A stretch of DNA of 64,000 bases, from NCBI GenBank assembly GCA_964355015.1, contig CAYHCE010000017.1, positions 11,356 through 75,355 on the forward strand, written 5' to 3'. The stretch comes from CAYHCE01 sp964355015. Its GTDB lineage: Bacteria > Cyanobacteriota > Cyanobacteriia > PCC-6307 > Cyanobiaceae. The position numbers and the translations under genes were made by a program. The notes beneath the pieces are model-generated. The model had not been told where the DNA came from and ran no database searches. It saw nothing but the letters and a program-made list of their open reading frames with translations. Shown here piece after piece: positions 61,029 through 64,000 of the stretch. Each line of letters opens with the position of its first letter. Position 1 is the stretch's first letter.

Positions 61029-62990
61029 ATGGTGCAGGAGCACAGTGCGCTGGCATGGGGCAACCGCTGCTGGCGGCAGGGGGATCTGGCGGGGGCGATG
61101 GCGGCCTTCCGGCGGGCGATCCGGGCACGGCCGCTGTTTCTGGTGCCCTATCGCAACCTGGCCTGGCTGCTGGGGCCGCCGGGGGAGGCCCTGCTGGCGC
61201 TGGCCGACGCCCTGGAGGGGGCCGATCCGCGGCTGCGGCGGCTGGTGAGCCGGGCGGCACCGGGCAGCAGCGCCCTGGCCGGGCAGGTGGCGACGCTGGA
61301 GGCCAGCCCGCTGCTTGATGGCCGCTGGTATCGGCAGCAGCATCCGGAGCTGGAGCTGCTGGAGCAGGAGCCGGCGGAGCACTGGTTGCGCTGCGGCATC
61401 GCCCTGGGCTGGAACCCGAGCGGCCAGTTCGACAGCCGCTTCTACGCAGAGTTGCACGGGGTGGTGGAGCAGCAGGAGATCAATCCGCTGCTGCACTACC
61501 TGCAGGAGGGCCGAGCTCAGGGCCTGGCGGCCACCCCGGAGGCGTTCAGCGCGGGGCTGCGGCGCAGCACCAGCCACCTGTGGGGCCCCCACCAAGAGCT
61601 TGCAGAGGCCGAGCTGAGGGCACTGCTGGCCGATCCGAAAACGCCGCTGGAGAGCCGCATCGTGGGCGGCCAGCAGCTGGCGGCGGCCCTGGGCTGGTGG
61701 GGCCGCTGGCCGGAGGCGGAGGCAGCCTGGCGGGCGCTGCCCCCCGGCCGGGCCCGCAGCCTGGGGCTGGCCCTGCTGCTGCTGCAGCAGGGGCGCCTGG
61801 CGGAGGCCGAGCCACTGCTGCGGGGGTTGGGAGCGGATCGGGGCTGGGCCGATGGCCAGCTGCGGCTGGCCTGGGCGAATGGCTGCGGCGATGCGGAGCG
61901 GCTGGCGGTGCTGAACGGGCTGCTGCGGCGGCGCGGGCTGGTGCCGGTAGGGCTGCATACGGCGGCGGCCGGGCTGACGCTCGACAACCTGGCGGCCACG
62001 GCAGCGCCCTGCAGCCATGACTGGGGGCTGGTGAGTGTGATCGTGCCGGTGCGCAATGCCGAGGGCACGCTGGCCACGGCCCTGGCCTCGCTGTGCAACC
62101 AGAGCTACCGGCAGCTGGAGGTGCTGGTGGTGGATGACGCCAGCGAGGACGGCACGGCGGCGATCGCCGCGGCGTGGGCGCAGCGGGATGGGCGGGTGCG
62201 GCTGCTGCGCCAGCGACGGCGGGGTGGGGCCTATCGGGCGCGCAACCGGGGGCTGGCCGCCTGCCGGGGCGACACGATCACCTGCCACGACGGCGACGAC
62301 TGGTCGCATCCGCAGAAGCTGGAGCGGCAGCTGCGGGCGCTCCAGGGGCGGCCGCAGCGGCTGGCGGTGCTGAGCCGCTGGGCACGCTGCAGCGCTGGGC
62401 TGGAGTTCAGCCCGGGCTGGCGGGTGTGGCCCCAGCTTCTGCATGACAACCTCTCCTCGCTGCTGCTGCGCCGGCAGGTGGTGGAGCGGCTGGGGGGCTG
62501 GGATCCGGTGCTGGTGGGCGCCGATGGCGAATACCGCCGCCGGATCATGGCGCTGTGGGGGGCCGGGGCGGTGGCCACGGTGGAGCCCGACACACCGCTG
62601 AGCCTGGGCCGGCTGGGGCCCGGCACGCTCACCCTGGCGCGGGCCACCCATGTGAGCAGCACGCAGCATGGCTTGCGCCACTGCTACGGGGAGCTCACAC
62701 GGCTGTGGCAGCAGCGGCCGGGGGGCCTGGAGCGATCCAGCCAGCTGGGTCGCTGGCGGCTGCTGCCGCCGCAGTGCTACGGGCGCGAGGGGACGGAGGC
62801 TGAGACCGTGTTGGAGGGGGACTGCGGCGATCGGCAGTGGCTGGAGGGGGTGCGGGCGGCCGGCGGCCGGCCCTGGCTGCGGCACCGGCCGGACTGGGTC
62901 CGGGCACCCCTGAACCCGGGCGAACCGCTGCCGCTGGATCCGTTCTGCCTGGAGCTGCTGGAGCAGGGCGCTGGCCGGCTGTTTGTGTGA
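61029..62990 (+). CDS. Glycosyltransferase family 2 with N-terminal helical repeats
   Basis: A 653-residue protein starting at ATG 61029, directly after a GGGGG ribosome-site-like run. Residues 5-60 are TPR-like (WGNRCWRQGDLAGAMAAFRRAIRARP). Residues about 95-180 have two copies of the cyanobacterial glycosyltransferase-associated repeat (LDGRWYRQQHPEL and FDSRFYAEL...NPLLHYLQEGRAQGL). The GT2 domain is at about 335-540 (LVSVIVPVRNAEGTLATALASL, VLVVDDASEDGT, AYRARNRGLAACRGD, TCHDGDDWSHP, VGADGEYRRRI). Acceptor unknown. It is flanked by two copies of a methyltransferase gene end. Confidence 0.87.
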   Translation: MVQEHSALAWGNRCWRQGDLAGAMAAFRRAIRARPLFLVPYRNLAWLLGPPGEALLALADALEGADPRLRRLVSRAAPGSSALAGQVATLEASPLLDGRWYRQQHPELELLEQEPAEHWLRCGIALGWNPSGQFDSRFYAELHGVVEQQEINPLLHYLQEGRAQGLAATPEAFSAGLRRSTSHLWGPHQELAEAELRALLADPKTPLESRIVGGQQLAAALGWWGRWPEAEAAWRALPPGRARSLGLALLLLQQGRLAEAEPLLRGLGADRGWADGQLRLAWANGCGDAERLAVLNGLLRRRGLVPVGLHTAAAGLTLDNLAATAAPCSHDWGLVSVIVPVRNAEGTLATALASLCNQSYRQLEVLVVDDASEDGTAAIAAAWAQRDGRVRLLRQRRRGGAYRARNRGLAACRGDTITCHDGDDWSHPQKLERQLRALQGRPQRLAVLSRWARCSAGLEFSPGWRVWPQLLHDNLSSLLLRRQVVERLGGWDPVLVGADGEYRRRIMALWGAGAVATVEPDTPLSLGRLGPGTLTLARATHVSSTQHGLRHCYGELTRLWQQRPGGLERSSQLGRWRLLPPQCYGREGTEAETVLEGDCGDRQWLEGVRAAGGRPWLRHRPDWVRAPLNPGEPLPLDPFCLELLEQGAGRLFV

Positions 62991-63018
62991 TGGGGTGAGG
63001 TGCATGGCCGGGCTGGCC

Positions 63019-63837
63019 CTACAGCGTGAAGCGCAGCTCGAGGGCGCCCTTCTCGAAGGGATGATCGCGACGGCTGGTGGTGATGCTGAGCTCAGCGAGC
63101 AGGGCCTGCCAGGCGGTGGCGGTGGCCTGTTCATCGGGGCGGTCCAGATCGTCGAGCAGGAGGGTGACCTGCAGGGGCTGGCCGGAGTTGGCGGGGATGG
63201 CGTGGAGCAGCGCGGGAAGGGCGGGATAGCGGGCCCAGCGATTGGTCGCACCCGGCGGGCCATCCACGATCACCAGCAGGCGGCGCAGGGGGCGTTGGCG
63301 CTTGCGCCGCAGGGCGGCGGCGGCCGTGGTGATCCGCTCGAGCTGGCTGTAGTAGCTGAAGGAGCCGCTGGCATCGCTCCAGGGCTCGAGGGGGGCGAGC
63401 AGCAACTGGGCGTGGCGGCGCAGGCGGCAGGGGGCGATCAGCTCGGCGGTGAGCTGGTGATAGCTGGCCAGGTGCTCGAAGCTGAGCAGCTGGGGAGCGC
63501 CGCGGGGCCCCTGGGCGCTGCCTGTGGCGCGGGGATAGGCCAGGGCCAGGCCCTGGAGCAGCAGAAAGGTACTGGTGCCGCTGCCGAATTCGATCACCAG
63601 CTCGGGGGGCTGGCCGAGCAGCAGCTGCAACATGTGCAGGGCGAAATCGGCACTCACCGGCCAGCTGTGGAGCAGGCCGGGGATGGGGCCGATCAGACTA
63701 TGGAGCTGGATGAAGGCCTCCAGCTGGCGGGTGATGGTGAGAGCGGTGTGTTTGTGGGAGCGCTGGAGGGCCTGGAGCTGCTGCTCGATGGTGGCGAGGC
63801 GTTGCTCGATTGGGTCGGGCTTGGGAGCGGGAGGCAT
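63019..63837 (-). CDS. SAM-dependent methyltransferase-like protein
   Basis: A 272-residue protein. A short coiled coil (IEQRLATIEQQLQAL) starts it. The SAM-binding loop is ELVIEFGSGTSTFLLLQGL (about 79-97), followed by LLSFEHLASYHQ and, later, RRLLVIVDGPPGATNRWARYPAL. This layout is that of small cyanobacterial methyltransferases found in glycan clusters; a sugar acceptor is probable. It converges with the GT2 gene, with stop codons 28 bp apart. Confidence 0.8.
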   Translation of the reverse strand: MPPAPKPDPIEQRLATIEQQLQALQRSHKHTALTITRQLEAFIQLHSLIGPIPGLLHSWPVSADFALHMLQLLLGQPPELVIEFGSGTSTFLLLQGLALAYPRATGSAQGPRGAPQLLSFEHLASYHQLTAELIAPCRLRRHAQLLLAPLEPWSDASGSFSYYSQLERITTAAAALRRKRQRPLRRLLVIVDGPPGATNRWARYPALPALLHAIPANSGQPLQVTLLLDDLDRPDEQATATAWQALLAELSITTSRRDHPFEKGALELRFTL

Positions 63838-64000
63838 AAGGTAGCGGACTAGATGAATACAAGATATATGGCCAGTGAATTGACAAGACGAGGATGGTTG
63901 AATTAGGGCCTCCTGAGAAACGTAGGCGGTGCCTCACTGATAACACCGGGGAATCCCCTCCAGCTTGCCGATTGATCCTCAGGCGGCAGCAGGCTGATCA
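63838..64000. other. Window end, no gene seen
   Basis: The last 163 bp are AT-richer up to 63910 and contain no convincing start or coding stretch. A small palindrome GGGGAATCCCC lies near 63949-63959. They probably hold the promoter of the methyltransferase gene and the end of whatever follows. Confidence 0.35.

Overview
The window is 64 kb of high-GC bacterial chromosome from a picocyanobacterium, most likely of the Synechococcus/Cyanobium type. The evidence is a photosynthetic NDH-1 subunit (NdhD), adjacent plastocyanin and cytochrome c6 genes, a Ycf51-type protein, hemE, a cyanobacterial TamB/Tic236-like protein, a Nif11-like peptide, and very compact ATGA-coupled operons. Genus is an inference; no rRNA or tRNA gene is present to settle it.

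Region 1 (1-24.1 kb) is ordinary core genome. It holds the end of ndhD, an M3 oligopeptidase, and a minus-strand five-gene operon (tamB, ROK sugar kinase, proA, folB, lipase-like hydrolase). Plus-strand genes follow: ycf51, a DUF4332 protein, a small exported protein, a CocE/NonD hydrolase, a DUF3887 protein, glgB, hemE, an SDR epimerase, petE and petJ. After these come several small proteins (Nif11-like, exported) and clpB.

Region 2 (24.1-37.4 kb) is a secretion and glycosylation region. A short acidic protein with no Cys, Arg, His, Trp or Gln lies near two glycosyltransferases, a conserved unknown, and a minus-strand operon whose five genes all overlap by 1-4 bases. The operon encodes a large GT2+GT4 glycosyltransferase, a parvulin-like isomerase, an ABC exporter with cNMP-binding and C39-like domains (catalytic Cys lost), an HlyD adaptor and a small membrane protein.

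Region 3 (37.4-51.4 kb) is a nine-gene plus-strand run. In order it encodes a GT-D-like protein, a GT61, a TPR+GT11-like protein, two sulfotransferase-like proteins, a second GT-D-like paralogue, a SAM methyltransferase, a multidomain GT2 and a GT4. Region 4 (51.4-56.2 kb) is a low-GC, transposon-scarred zone with remnants of IS1182, IS630 and IS3 family elements around an AT-rich glycosyltransferase and an AT-rich sulfotransferase. Region 5 (56.2-64 kb) returns to high GC. It has a minus-strand operon (GT2-like, two GT-less proteins carrying a 'GW...RPDL...GF' domain, a sulfotransferase-like protein), a small membrane gene that may be frameshifted, a large GT2 and a methyltransferase.

Together about a dozen glycosyltransferases, four sulfotransferase-like proteins and two methyltransferases surround one type I secretion operon, while no Wzx, Wzy, Wza or Wzc-type polysaccharide export gene is seen. 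The best reading, which is inference, is a locus that builds and decorates surface glycans or secreted glycoproteins, with a glycosyltransferase translationally coupled to the exporter. The recurring GT-less domain proteins and the two GT-D-like paralogues are the least described parts.
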